DNA of 64,000 nt, from contig NZ_JACHDN010000001.1 in assembly GCF_014201095.1 (NCBI RefSeq), positions 3,100,001 to 3,164,000 on the forward strand, written 5' to 3'. How positions within the stretch are numbered: the stretch's first letter is position 1; each line of letters opens with the position of its first letter. The notes under the pieces are model-generated. The model saw only the letters and a program-made list of their open reading frames with translations, searched no databases and was not told the origin of the DNA. Shown here one piece after another: positions 54,148-63,500 of this stretch. Origin of the DNA: Cellulomonas hominis. GTDB lineage: Bacteria > Actinomycetota > Actinomycetes > Actinomycetales > Cellulomonadaceae. Both the position numbers and the translations under genes were made by a program.

Positions 54148-55050
54148 GTGACCCACCGCTCCGGCTTCGCGTGCCTCGTCGGCCGCCCCAACGCCGGCAA
54201 GTCGACGCTCACCAACGCCCTCGTCGGGCAGAAGGTCGCGATCACCTCCGGCCGGCCGCAGACCACCCGGCACACGATCCGCGGCATCGTGCACCGCCCG
54301 GACGCCCAGCTCGTGCTGGTCGACACCCCCGGGCTGCACCGCCCGCGCACCCTGCTCGGCGAGCGGCTGAACGACCTGGTCCGGGACACCCTCACCGAGG
54401 TCGACGTGGTCGGCTTCTGCCTGCCGTCGGATCAGAAGGTCGGGCCGGGCGACCGGTTCATCGCGGAGCAGCTCGCGCAGCTCGGCCGCCGCACCCCGGT
54501 CGTCGCGATCGCCACGAAGGCGGACCTGGTCGGCAAGCAGCGGCTCGCGGAGCACCTGCTCGCGGTGTCCGAGCTCGGCGACTGGGCGGACATCGTCCCG
54601 GTGTCGGCGGAGTCGGGCTACCAGGTCGACGTGGTGGAGCAGGTGCTCGTCGGGCACCTGCCCGAGGGGCCCGCGCTGTACCCGGAGGGCGAGCTGACGG
54701 ACGAGCCGGAGGCCGTGATGGTCGCCGAGCTGGTCCGGGAGGCCGCACTCGAGGGCGTGCGGGACGAGCTGCCGCACTCGCTGGCCGTCGTCGTGGACGA
54801 GATCGTGCCGCGCGAGGTGGCCGAGGGCGAGCGCCCGATGCTCGACGTGCGCGTGCACCTGTTCGTGGAGCGGGACAGCCAGAAGGCCATCGTCATCGGC
54901 CGGGGCGGCACCCGGCTGCGCGAGGTCGGCACCCGGGCCCGCCGGGGCATCGAGGCGCTGCTGGGCTCGCGGGTGTACCTGGACCTGCACGTCAAGGTGG
55001 CGAAGGACTGGCAGCGCGACCCCAAGCAGCTCGGGCGGCTGGGCTTCTGA
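54148..55050 (+). CDS. era: GTPase Era
   Basis: A 300-residue GTPase. GTG 54148 is chosen because CGGAGA lies six bases upstream; GTG 54133, overlapping the previous stop, is a possible five-residue extension. G motifs: GRPNAGKST (G1), VDTPG (G3), TKAD (G4) and SAESG (G5). The C-terminal KH domain contains VIGRGGTRLREVG, which binds the 3' end of 16S rRNA. It functions in 30S assembly, fitting its operon with ybeY. The C-terminus DWQRDPKQLGRLGF is the normal family end. Confidence 0.96.
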   Translation: MTHRSGFACLVGRPNAGKSTLTNALVGQKVAITSGRPQTTRHTIRGIVHRPDAQLVLVDTPGLHRPRTLLGERLNDLVRDTLTEVDVVGFCLPSDQKVGPGDRFIAEQLAQLGRRTPVVAIATKADLVGKQRLAEHLLAVSELGDWADIVPVSAESGYQVDVVEQVLVGHLPEGPALYPEGELTDEPEAVMVAELVREAALEGVRDELPHSLAVVVDEIVPREVAEGERPMLDVRVHLFVERDSQKAIVIGRGGTRLREVGTRARRGIEALLGSRVYLDLHVKVAKDWQRDPKQLGRLGF

Positions 55051-55115
55051 GCACGGTGACGGGCACGGACGACACCGAGGCGGAACGGGTCCCCGGGGAG
55101 CGCCGTCCGGTCGGG

Positions 55116-55121
55116 GATAAT
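55116..55121 (+). promoter_or_regulatory. Candidate -10 (GATAAT) for leaderless transcript
   Basis: GATAAT is followed by six bases and GTG 55128. It lies inside an upstream extension of the same frame, which it makes unlikely as coding sequence. Confidence 0.55.
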
Positions 55122-55127
55122 CGCGAG

Positions 55128-56624
55128 GTGCGCTACCGGGTCGCGGCGGGAACGGTCGTGGGGGCGATCGTCCTCGCGGTCCTCGGGGCGCTCATGGGCC
55201 CGCAGTGGGCGCCGGTGCCGATGACCGACCCGCTGACCGTGCAGGCCGAGTCGACCGCGATCCCCGGCGCACCCGCCGCCGGCCCGTACCCCGTGGCGGA
55301 GAAGGTCGTGGAGGTGCCGCTGGACGGCGCGACGGTCGAGGCGCGCGTGCTGATGCCGCTCGGCGTCGAGGGCGACGTCCCCGGCGTGGTGTTCGTGCAC
55401 GGCGCGGGCACCGGGGCGTTCGAGGACGCGTTCGTCGAGCAGGCGGAGGCCCTGGCCGAGGCCGGCGTCGCGACGATCGTGCCGAACAAGCGCCTCGACA
55501 CCTACACGGTGCGCCACCGCGACTACGTGCTGATGGCCGAGGACTACCTGCGGTCGTTCGACCTGCTGCGCGACCTCCCGGGCGTCGACCCGGACCGGGT
55601 CGGGGTGTACGCGGAGAGCGAGGGCGCCTGGATCGCGCCCGTGATGGCGGTCGACGAGCCGGACGTCGCGTTCGTGGTGCTGGTGTCCGCGCCCGTCGTG
55701 CCCGCGCGGCAGCAGGCGGCGTTCGCCGTCGACTCCTACCTGCGCAACACCGGGGTGCCGCAGCAGGTGTTCCGGGCGATCCCGCGGGCGGTCGGCATGT
55801 CGATCCCCGGCGGCGGCTTCGAGTACGCGGACTTCGACGTGGCGCCGTACCAGCGGCAGATGACCCAGCCGGTCCTGGTCGCGTACGGCACCGCCGACGC
55901 GTCCATGCCGCTCGTGCAGGGCGCCGAGCAGATCATCCGGGACGTCGCGATCGCCGGGAACACGGACTACACCGTCCGGTACTACCGCGGCGCCGACCAC
56001 GGCATCCGGGTGGCCGGCGCGGTCGCCCCGGCGTTCCTGCGCGACCTGACGGGCTGGGTGCAGGGGCTCCCGGAGACGGGCTCGGTGTGGCCGCGGATCG
56101 CGGGGGACCAGCCCGAGCAGCTGTACTGGGCCGCGCCCGTGCCGCAGCCGCGCTGGCTCGGCAACGGGGACGTGCTGGTGTTCCTCGTGCTCGGCGCGGT
56201 GGGCCTGGTGGTGCTGCTGCCGCTGGCGCGCTGGGCGGCCGTGGGCGTGCAGCACCTGCGCGGGCGGGCGCCGGCGCCGGGCCGGGACCGGGTGCTGGCC
56301 CGGCGGCTCGCGCTGCTGTCCGCGGCCTCGGTCGGGACCGTGGTGGCGCTCGTCTGGTACCTCGTGGCCGTGGCGCGGCTCGCCCTCGGGTACGAGCGCA
56401 ACGGCTGGATCGTGCAGGGCGGCTGGCTCGGCGTCCGGCTGCTGGGCCTCGCGGCGGTGCTCGCCGCGGCGGCCGTGGTCGTGCGGCTGCGCCGCCTGCG
56501 GCAGTCCGGCGAGCCGATGGCGCGCGGCGCGGTCGGGCACGTGGTCCTCTGGGGCACGTGCGCCGCCTGCGCGGCGCTGCTGGTCGTGCTCGCGTACTGG
56601 GGCGTGTACCAGCTGGGGATCTAG
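55128..56624 (+). CDS. Membrane protein with extracellular alpha/beta hydrolase domain
   Basis: A 498-residue protein. One N-terminal membrane helix (about residues 5-25) leads to an alpha/beta hydrolase domain (about 55-320) with oxyanion region FVHGAGTGAF, nucleophile in YAESEGAW (Ser), Asp in YGTADASMP and His in GADHGIRVAG. Four hydrophobic helices fill the C-terminal part (about 345-495). The hydrolase domain resembles dienelactone hydrolase/prolyl oligopeptidase-type serine esterases. The architecture, hydrolase between an anchor and a four-helix bundle, is not one I can name. It starts 77 bases after era with its own candidate promoter. Confidence 0.78.
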   Translation: MRYRVAAGTVVGAIVLAVLGALMGPQWAPVPMTDPLTVQAESTAIPGAPAAGPYPVAEKVVEVPLDGATVEARVLMPLGVEGDVPGVVFVHGAGTGAFEDAFVEQAEALAEAGVATIVPNKRLDTYTVRHRDYVLMAEDYLRSFDLLRDLPGVDPDRVGVYAESEGAWIAPVMAVDEPDVAFVVLVSAPVVPARQQAAFAVDSYLRNTGVPQQVFRAIPRAVGMSIPGGGFEYADFDVAPYQRQMTQPVLVAYGTADASMPLVQGAEQIIRDVAIAGNTDYTVRYYRGADHGIRVAGAVAPAFLRDLTGWVQGLPETGSVWPRIAGDQPEQLYWAAPVPQPRWLGNGDVLVFLVLGAVGLVVLLPLARWAAVGVQHLRGRAPAPGRDRVLARRLALLSAASVGTVVALVWYLVAVARLALGYERNGWIVQGGWLGVRLLGLAAVLAAAAVVVRLRRLRQSGEPMARGAVGHVVLWGTCAACAALLVVLAYWGVYQLGI

Positions 56625-56691
56625 CGCTGGGTGTGCCGGGGCGCGACCGAGTACCGGCAGGATGGTGTCCGACCGACCGAGGGGAGTGCAG

Positions 56692-57519
56692 GTGCGCACG
56701 ACGTGGGGATCCGCGTCCGACCGGGGGCGCGTGCGCGCGCTCAACGAGGACGCGCTGCTGGCCCACCCGCCGGTCTTCCTGGTCGCCGACGGCATGGGCG
56801 GGCACGAGGCGGGCGACGTCGCGAGCCGGCTCGCGGTCGAGGAGTTCGCGCGGCTCGCGGGGCTGACCGCGGTCGACCCCGCCGACCTGCACGCCTGCTT
56901 CCGGCGCGCCGCGCAGCGGATCCGCGCCACCTTCGAGCGCCGCGAGGGCGGCACGACCGTGGCCGGCGTCGCGCTCGGGGAGCACGACGGGACCGCGCAC
57001 TGGCTGGTGTTCAACGTCGGCGACTCCCGCGTGTACCGCTGGGCCGACGGCGAGCTCGCGCAGCTCACCGTCGACCACTCGGTCGTCCAGGAGCTCGTGG
57101 ACTCCGGGACGCTCACGCTCGCGGCGGCCGAGCGGCACCCGGAGCGGCACGTGCTCACCCGGGCGCTCGGCACCGGCGCGGACCCCGAGCCCGACTACTG
57201 GATGCTCCCCGCGCGCCCCGGCGACCGGCTGCTCGTGTGCTCCGACGGCGTGTCCGGCGAGCTGACCCCGGCGGACGTCGCCGCGGTGCTCGCCGGGACC
57301 CCCGGGGCGGGGGCGGCGGCGGCCGAGCTCGTGCGCCGCGCGGTCGAGGCCGGGGGCCGCGACAACGCCACCGCGGTCGTCGTCGAGGCGGACCCGATCG
57401 CGGACGACGGCACCGGATGGCTTGCTTTCGGGGTCGAGGGTGCCGATACGACATGGGACGAGACGGTCGACGGGGCCACCATCCCGCGACCCCGAAGCCA
57501 CCAGGAGGACTCTCGGTGA
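56692..57519 (+). CDS. PP2C-family phosphatase of the kinase/FHA operon
   Basis: The protein has 275 residues from GTG 56692, with GAGGGGAG five bases upstream; earlier in-frame starts lack such a site. PP2C motifs: NEDALL, VADGMGGHEAGDV, GDSRVYRW, SDGVSGEL and DNATAVVVEA. Soluble, PstP-like catalytic domain without a membrane helix. It overlaps the FHA gene by four bases and is followed by a Ser/Thr kinase. This gives an opposed kinase-phosphatase pair with a phosphothreonine reader between them, probably acting on proteins encoded in the same operon. Confidence 0.93.
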   Translation: MRTTWGSASDRGRVRALNEDALLAHPPVFLVADGMGGHEAGDVASRLAVEEFARLAGLTAVDPADLHACFRRAAQRIRATFERREGGTTVAGVALGEHDGTAHWLVFNVGDSRVYRWADGELAQLTVDHSVVQELVDSGTLTLAAAERHPERHVLTRALGTGADPEPDYWMLPARPGDRLLVCSDGVSGELTPADVAAVLAGTPGAGAAAAELVRRAVEAGGRDNATAVVVEADPIADDGTGWLAFGVEGADTTWDETVDGATIPRPRSHQEDSR

Positions 57520-59021
57520 CCGTTCCCGAGTACACCCCGGGCGACTGGTACGCCGTCGTCGCCGGCGGAGCCGTGCTGCTGCTCGCCCCGTCGACGCCGC
57601 CGGAGGTCGTCCGCGACGTCTGGGCCAGCGCCCCCGAGCAGGGCGGCGGCCTCGGCGCGCAGCTCGACGCGCTCGTGCGCCACGGCATCGGCGAGCTGCA
57701 CCCGTTCGCCGCCGTGGACCTGGCGTCCGGTGCGGTGCAGACCGCGCTGCGCGGCGACGTCGAGGTCGAGGTCGTCCGCGGCACCCGCGCGGAGGTGCTG
57801 TCCGCGCCGCGCGTCGTGTCCTGGTCCGAGCGCGCCCTGGGTGCGGCCGACGAGGTGACCGTGCGCGTCGCCGGCGCGGGCCGCGGGCCGGCGCTGCCGA
57901 TCGTCGCGGGCGTCGTGCGGGCGTCGCGGGTGCGCGTGCGGCTGACCGGCGGCGAGACCCCGGCGCCGGCCGTCGAGGACAAGCCCGTCGTGCACGCGGC
58001 GCAGCCGACGCCGGTGGCGGTCGTGCCGGTCTCGGCGCCCGCCGTGCCCGCGGAGGCGCCGGCCGGGCCGGACGCGCCGCTGCCGGCGGAGGCCGCGGCC
58101 GACGCCGCCCCGGTGGCCGTCGCGGCGGCGGAGGCGGCCGAGCACGCCGAGGCCCCCGCGGAGCCGGAGCGCGCCGACGAGGCGGCCCCGGCCGAGGTGG
58201 TCGCGCCCGCCGAGGAGCCGGCGCCCGCCGAGGAGCCCCTGCCCGGGCCCGCGCGCGCCGAGGCCGAGGCCGAGGCGCCCGCCGCGGGCGAGCCGGACGA
58301 GGACGAGGCGACCCCCGCGGCGCCGTCCGCCCCGGCCGTCCCCGCGTGGGCCGCCCTGGACGCGCCGCTCGCCCCGCCGCCCGCGCCGGCCCCCGCGCCG
58401 GCCCCCGCGCCCGCGGACCGCCCCGCCGCGGCGTTCCCGCCGGCCCCGCCCGCCCCGCCGGCCGCGCCCGCCCCCCAGCCGGTCCCGGCCCTGCCCGGCC
58501 CCGCCTCGGCGGACGACCACGACGGCCTGACGATCCTCAGCGGCGAGCTCGCGTCGATCCGGCAGAACCTCCCGTCGTGGGCGGTCTCCCAGACGGGCGA
58601 CTGGCCGTCGGGCGCCGTGGTGCCCACGCCCGCCCCGGGCTTCGACGCGGCTCCCGCCGGCCCGGCCGCGACCCCGGGACCGGTGCCGCGCATCGCCCTG
58701 TCCACGGGCGCCCTGGTCCCGGTCGACGGCGTCGTGCTGATCGGGCGCGCCCCCCAGCCGGAGCGCGCGCCCGAGGGCTCCGACGCGCGCCTCGTCACGG
58801 TCCCGAGCCCCGAGCAGGACATCTCCCGCACCCACGCCGAGGTCCGCCTGGAGCACGGGCGCGTGCTCGTGACGGACCTGTACTCGACCAACGGCGTCAC
58901 GGTCGCGGCGGGCGGGCTGCCCCCGCGCCGGATCGCCGCGGGCGAGCCGATCGCGGTGGGGGACGGCGACCTCGTCGACCTCGGCGACGGCGTGACGTTC
59001 ACGGTGGAGCCGGGTGAGTGA
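57516..59021 (+). CDS. FHA-domain protein with long Ala/Pro/Glu-rich linker
   Basis: A 501-residue protein starting in a GTGA overlap; CAGGAGG lies before it. The N-terminal domain (about 1-150, starting YTPGDWYAVVAGGAVLLLAP) is a family-specific globular region. A low-complexity linker of about 200 residues rich in Ala, Pro and Glu follows. The FHA domain is C-terminal (about 390-500): VVLIGRAPQP, the phosphopeptide-binding DISRTHAEVRLEHG, and STNGV. It should bind phosphothreonine, for example on the adjacent kinase or its substrates. It overlaps the kinase gene by four bases. Confidence 0.9.
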   Translation: MTVPEYTPGDWYAVVAGGAVLLLAPSTPPEVVRDVWASAPEQGGGLGAQLDALVRHGIGELHPFAAVDLASGAVQTALRGDVEVEVVRGTRAEVLSAPRVVSWSERALGAADEVTVRVAGAGRGPALPIVAGVVRASRVRVRLTGGETPAPAVEDKPVVHAAQPTPVAVVPVSAPAVPAEAPAGPDAPLPAEAAADAAPVAVAAAEAAEHAEAPAEPERADEAAPAEVVAPAEEPAPAEEPLPGPARAEAEAEAPAAGEPDEDEATPAAPSAPAVPAWAALDAPLAPPPAPAPAPAPAPADRPAAAFPPAPPAPPAAPAPQPVPALPGPASADDHDGLTILSGELASIRQNLPSWAVSQTGDWPSGAVVPTPAPGFDAAPAGPAATPGPVPRIALSTGALVPVDGVVLIGRAPQPERAPEGSDARLVTVPSPEQDISRTHAEVRLEHGRVLVTDLYSTNGVTVAAGGLPPRRIAAGEPIAVGDGDLVDLGDGVTFTVEPGE

Positions 59022-60574
59022 CGCGCGCGCGTGAGGCCTCGCAGCCGCCGCACCTGCCGGGGTACGCGGTGCAGCGGCTGCTCGGCTCGGGGGGATCGGC
59101 GGACGTGTTCCTGTACGAGCAGGAGCTGCCCCGCCGTGCGGTGGCGGTCAAGGTGCTGCTCGCGAGCGTCGACGCGGCCGGCCGGGAGGCGTTCGAGCGG
59201 GAGGCGGACCTCACCGCCCGGCTGTCGCACCACCCGTCGATCGTGACGGTGTTCCAGGCGGGGGTCGCGCGCGACGGGCGACCCTTCCTGGTGATGGAGT
59301 ACTGCTCGCGGCCGGGGCTCGGGCAGCGGTACCGGACCGAGCGGTTCGGCGTGCCGGAGGTGCTGCAGCTCGGCGTGCGGCTGGCGTCCGCCGTGGAGAC
59401 GGCGCACCGCGCGGGGATCCTGCACCGGGACATCAAGCCGGGCAACGTGCTCACCAACGACTTCGGCCGCCCGGTGCTGTCGGACTTCGGCATCGCGGCG
59501 ACCGTGGACGCCGGGGGCCCGGCCGTCGGCATGTCGATCCCGTGGGCGGCGCCGGAGCTGCTCGCGGCGCAGCCCCACGGCGACGCCCGCTCCGACGTGT
59601 ACTCGCTCGCCGCGACGCTGTTCTCGGCGCTGGCGGGCCGGTCGCCGTTCGAGCGGCCGGGCGGCAGCAACGAGGCGGCCGACCTGGTCGGCCGGATCGA
59701 GCGCGGGACCCCGGTGGCGATCGCGCGCGGCGACCTGCCCGAGCGCCTCACGACCGTCCTGGCCCGGGCGATGGCCCGCGACCCGCAGCAGCGGCACCCC
59801 CGCGCCGTGGACCTCGCGCACGACCTGCGCGCGGTGGAGGCCGACCTCGGCCTGCCCCTGACCCCGCTCGACGTGCCGGATGTCCCGGGGGAGCCCGCGG
59901 GCTCCGGCGCCGGCCCGTCGGCAGAGCCGGACGCGACCCGCGTGCGGACGGTGCACGAGGTGGCGCCGGTGCCGCGCACGTCCGTCCCGGCCGGGACCCC
60001 GGTCGACGTGGGCGCCGGCGCGGAGTCGACGCGGCTGCGCCCGGTCGTCACGGTGCCCGCCACGTCCGCCCCGGCGCCCGGCCCGGCCCCGGCACCCGGC
60101 CCCGCGCCGGACGCCCCCGGCCCGCTCGTCCGCGACGTCCCCCCGGCCGCCCCGGCGTCGTCCCGCGGCCGCGTGCTCGCCGCCGTCGGCTCGGTGGTGG
60201 CCATCGCGGCGGCCGTGGTCGCCGTCGTGCTGCTCACCAACCGCCCCGACACCGACCCGGGCCCCGCGGCCGAGAGCGAGTTCCCCGGCCCGGCCGGCTC
60301 GGTCACGGCGACCGTGCCGAGCCCGGCCAACCTGGTCGGCACCCGCGAGGCGGACGGCTCGGTCGTGTTCACCTGGACCAACCCCGACGAGCAGGACGGG
60401 GACACCTACCTGTGGGGCCGGCGCACCGCGACGGGCGAGCCGGAGCTGCAGATCGTGGAGGACCGCACCGTGACGGTGCCGGCCGACGGCACGGGCGAGG
60501 TCTGCGTGGAGGTGTCGATCGTCCGCGCCGACCGCCGCGCGTCGGCGGTCCCGGCCGAGGGGTGCGTGCCGTGA
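59018..60574 (+). CDS. Transmembrane serine/threonine protein kinase, PknB-like
   Basis: A 518-residue kinase. The catalytic domain (about 10-275) has the glycine-rich loop LLGSGGSADVF, Lys in VAVKVL, the catalytic loop HRDIKPGNVL, SDFGIAATV for DFG, and APELL. The HRD arginine makes it an RD kinase, controlled by activation-loop phosphorylation. A Pro/Ala-rich juxtamembrane linker, one membrane helix (about 385-408) and a small extracellular fibronectin-III-like domain (about 430-518, SVTATVPSPANL and GSVVFTWTNPD) follow. There are no PASTA repeats. It overlaps both neighbours by four bases. Confidence 0.94.
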   Translation: MTRAREASQPPHLPGYAVQRLLGSGGSADVFLYEQELPRRAVAVKVLLASVDAAGREAFEREADLTARLSHHPSIVTVFQAGVARDGRPFLVMEYCSRPGLGQRYRTERFGVPEVLQLGVRLASAVETAHRAGILHRDIKPGNVLTNDFGRPVLSDFGIAATVDAGGPAVGMSIPWAAPELLAAQPHGDARSDVYSLAATLFSALAGRSPFERPGGSNEAADLVGRIERGTPVAIARGDLPERLTTVLARAMARDPQQRHPRAVDLAHDLRAVEADLGLPLTPLDVPDVPGEPAGSGAGPSAEPDATRVRTVHEVAPVPRTSVPAGTPVDVGAGAESTRLRPVVTVPATSAPAPGPAPAPGPAPDAPGPLVRDVPPAAPASSRGRVLAAVGSVVAIAAAVVAVVLLTNRPDTDPGPAAESEFPGPAGSVTATVPSPANLVGTREADGSVVFTWTNPDEQDGDTYLWGRRTATGEPELQIVEDRTVTVPADGTGEVCVEVSIVRADRRASAVPAEGCVP

Positions 60575-63500
60575 GGTGGCCCTGGAGCCGCCGCCGCACC
60601 GCCTCGACCGCCGCGGTCGTCACCGTGCCGGCCGTGGTCGCGACGCTCGCGCTGGTGAACCCGGGCTTCCCGCTGGCGCAGGTGGACCTCAACGACGGCG
60701 CGGTGTGGCTGACGTCGACGAGCACGCTGCAGGTCGGGCGGTACAACGCCCAGGTCGAGGAGCTGAACGCCGGGCTCGTCGCGTCGAGCACCGACTTCGA
60801 CGTGCTGCAGGACGCCGGCGACGTCCTGCTGGTCGAGCCGGGCGCGGTGTCGGTGGTCGACCCCGCGGGGGTGACGGCGGCGTCGCAGGTCACGCTGCCG
60901 GCCGGGGCCCAGGTCTCGATGGCGGGCGGCACGGTCGCGGTGGTGGACCCCGACGGCCAGGTGTGGGTCCGGACGTTCGCGGACCTGCCGCTGCTGCAGA
61001 CCGCCGCCGACCCGCCCGACGCCGACGTGGGCTCCGGCGGGCTGGCCGTCGCGACGGTCACCGGCGACGCGCTCGCCGTCGAGGCCCAGACGGGCGCGGT
61101 CACGCGGCTGACCCCGGCCGACGGCGGCGGCCCGGCGACGGCGGAGGAGATCGCGGGCCTCGACGGGCCCGTGGACGCGCTGACCGCGGTCGGCGACGTC
61201 CCGGTGGGTCTGGACGGCGAGACGGTGCGCACGCCGGGCGGGTCCGCCGACCTCGGCGTCGCGCGGCCGGTGCTGCAGCAGCCGGGTCCGGCGGCCCGCA
61301 CGGCCCTGGTGGCCGGCAGCACGGCGCTGCTCGAGGTCGACCTGTCGTCCGGCGCCGTGGCCGCGGAGCACGAGGCCGGCGGGTCCGGCGTGCCCGCCGC
61401 CCCGGTGCGGGTCGGGACGTGCGCGCACGCCGCCTGGCCCACCGTCGAGCGCAACTACCTGCGCCTGTGCGACGACGGCGCCCAGGAGCTGCTGAGCCTG
61501 TCCGGGGTGACCAGCACCGACACCCTGGTGTTCCGGGTGAACCGGCAGGTCGTCGCCCTGAACGAGACCGTCGACGGCCGGCTGTGGCTCCCGCTGGAGG
61601 ACACCGAGCTCCGCGAGCCGGACTGGTCCGACGTCGTCCCGGAGGACGAGCCGGAGGACCAGACCGACCAGAGCGAGGGCGACCGCACGACGCAGCAGCT
61701 CGTCCCGGAGTGCTCGCCGTCGTCCGCCGCGCCGAACGCCGTCGACGACGAGTTCGGCGTCCGGCCGGGCCGCACCGTGATCCTGCCCGTGATCGACAAC
61801 GACACGTCCTCGGACTGCGGCATCCTCGTCATCAGCGACGTCGACCCGCTGCCCGCGGAGTTCGGCACCCTCCAGCCCGTGTACGGCGGCCGGGCGCTCC
61901 AGCTCGCCGTGCCCGCCGGCGCGACCGGCTCCGCGTCGTTCGCGTACACGGTGAGCGACGGCCGCGGCGCGACGGCCCCGTCGACCGCGCGCGTCACCCT
62001 GACCGTCCGGGACCCCTCGATCGACGAGCCGCCCACCCAGGTGCGCACCGGCGAGATCCTGGTCGAGCAGGGCGCGACCGCGACCTACCCGGTGCTGTCG
62101 GACTTCCGCGACCCCGACGGCGACCCGCTGACCCTGGTCGGCGCGACCGCCGAGCGCGGCACCGCCCGGTTCCGCCCGGACGGCACGCTGACGTACGTCG
62201 CGGACGGCGGCGAGCTCGGCCGCACGGTCGTGCACGTCGTCGTGTCGGACGGCACCGCCATGACCGAGGGCACCGTGGACGTGGACGTCCGCGCGCCCGG
62301 CTCGAGCCCGCTGCTCATCGACCCCGTGCACGCCGTGACCTACACGGACCAGGACGTCGTGCTGGAGCCGCTGGCGGCCGTGCGCAGCCACGGTGCCGAG
62401 CCGCCCCGCCTGGCCGGCGTCGAGCAGCAGACCGGCACGACGATCACCCCCGACCTGGACGCGGGCTCGTTCACCTTCCGGGCCGCCGGCGCGGGCACCT
62501 ACTACGTGTCGTTCACGGTGACCGCCGCGCCGCAGCAGGCCGTCGGCGTCGCCCGGATCGACGTCCGCGCGCGGCCCGAGCAGCCGGAGCCGCCGGTCGC
62601 GGTGCTCGACACGGCGTCGCTCCCGCAGGGCGGGCAGACCACCGTCGCCCCGCTCGCCAACGACAGCGACCCCGCCGGCAACGTGCTCCTGCTCCTGTCG
62701 GTCGACGCCCCCGACGGGCTCCGCGTGGCGGTCCGGCAGCGCGAGCTCGTGCAGATCTCGGCCGTCGGCGTCCTGACCGAGCCGGTGACGCTGCAGTACG
62801 TCGTCTCGAACGGCACCGCGACGGCCACGGGCCAGATCGTCGTCACCCCCGTGCCCGCGTCCTCCACCACGCAGCCACCCGTCGTGCCGAACGCGGTCGC
62901 GGACGTCCGCACCGGGGGCGTGGTCACGGTGCCGGTGCTGGAGAAGGCCTACGACCCGGACGGCGACGAGCTGACCCTCGCGACCGAGTTCGCCGAGCCG
63001 CTCGGCGACGGGCAGGGCCTGCTGTTCGTGGCGGGCGACGTGCTGCGGTACCAGGCGCCGAGCACCCCGATGACGGTGCGCGCGACGTTCGTCGTGCGGG
63101 ACGGCACCGGGTACGAGACCGCCGCGACGCTGACGGTCCGGGTGCACGAGTCCGACGCGGAGACCAAGGCGCCGCCGCGCCCGCAGGCGCTCGTCGCGCG
63201 GGTGTTCGCGGGCGACACCGTGCGGATCCCCGTGCCGCTGGTCGGCATCGACCCGGACGGCGACGGCATCACGCTGCTCGGCGTCGCCGCCGCCGGCACC
63301 AAGGGGCGGGTGAACGAGGTCGGTGCCGACTACCTCGAGTACGAGGCGCTCCCGGGCGAGGCCGGCACCGACGAGTTCACCTACGCCGTCGAGGACTGGA
63401 CGGGCCAGCGCGCCGTGGCCACCGTGCGGGTGGGCATCGCCGCGCGGCCGACCGACTCGAACCGCGTGGTGGCCCGCGACGACGCCGTCACCATCCGGCC

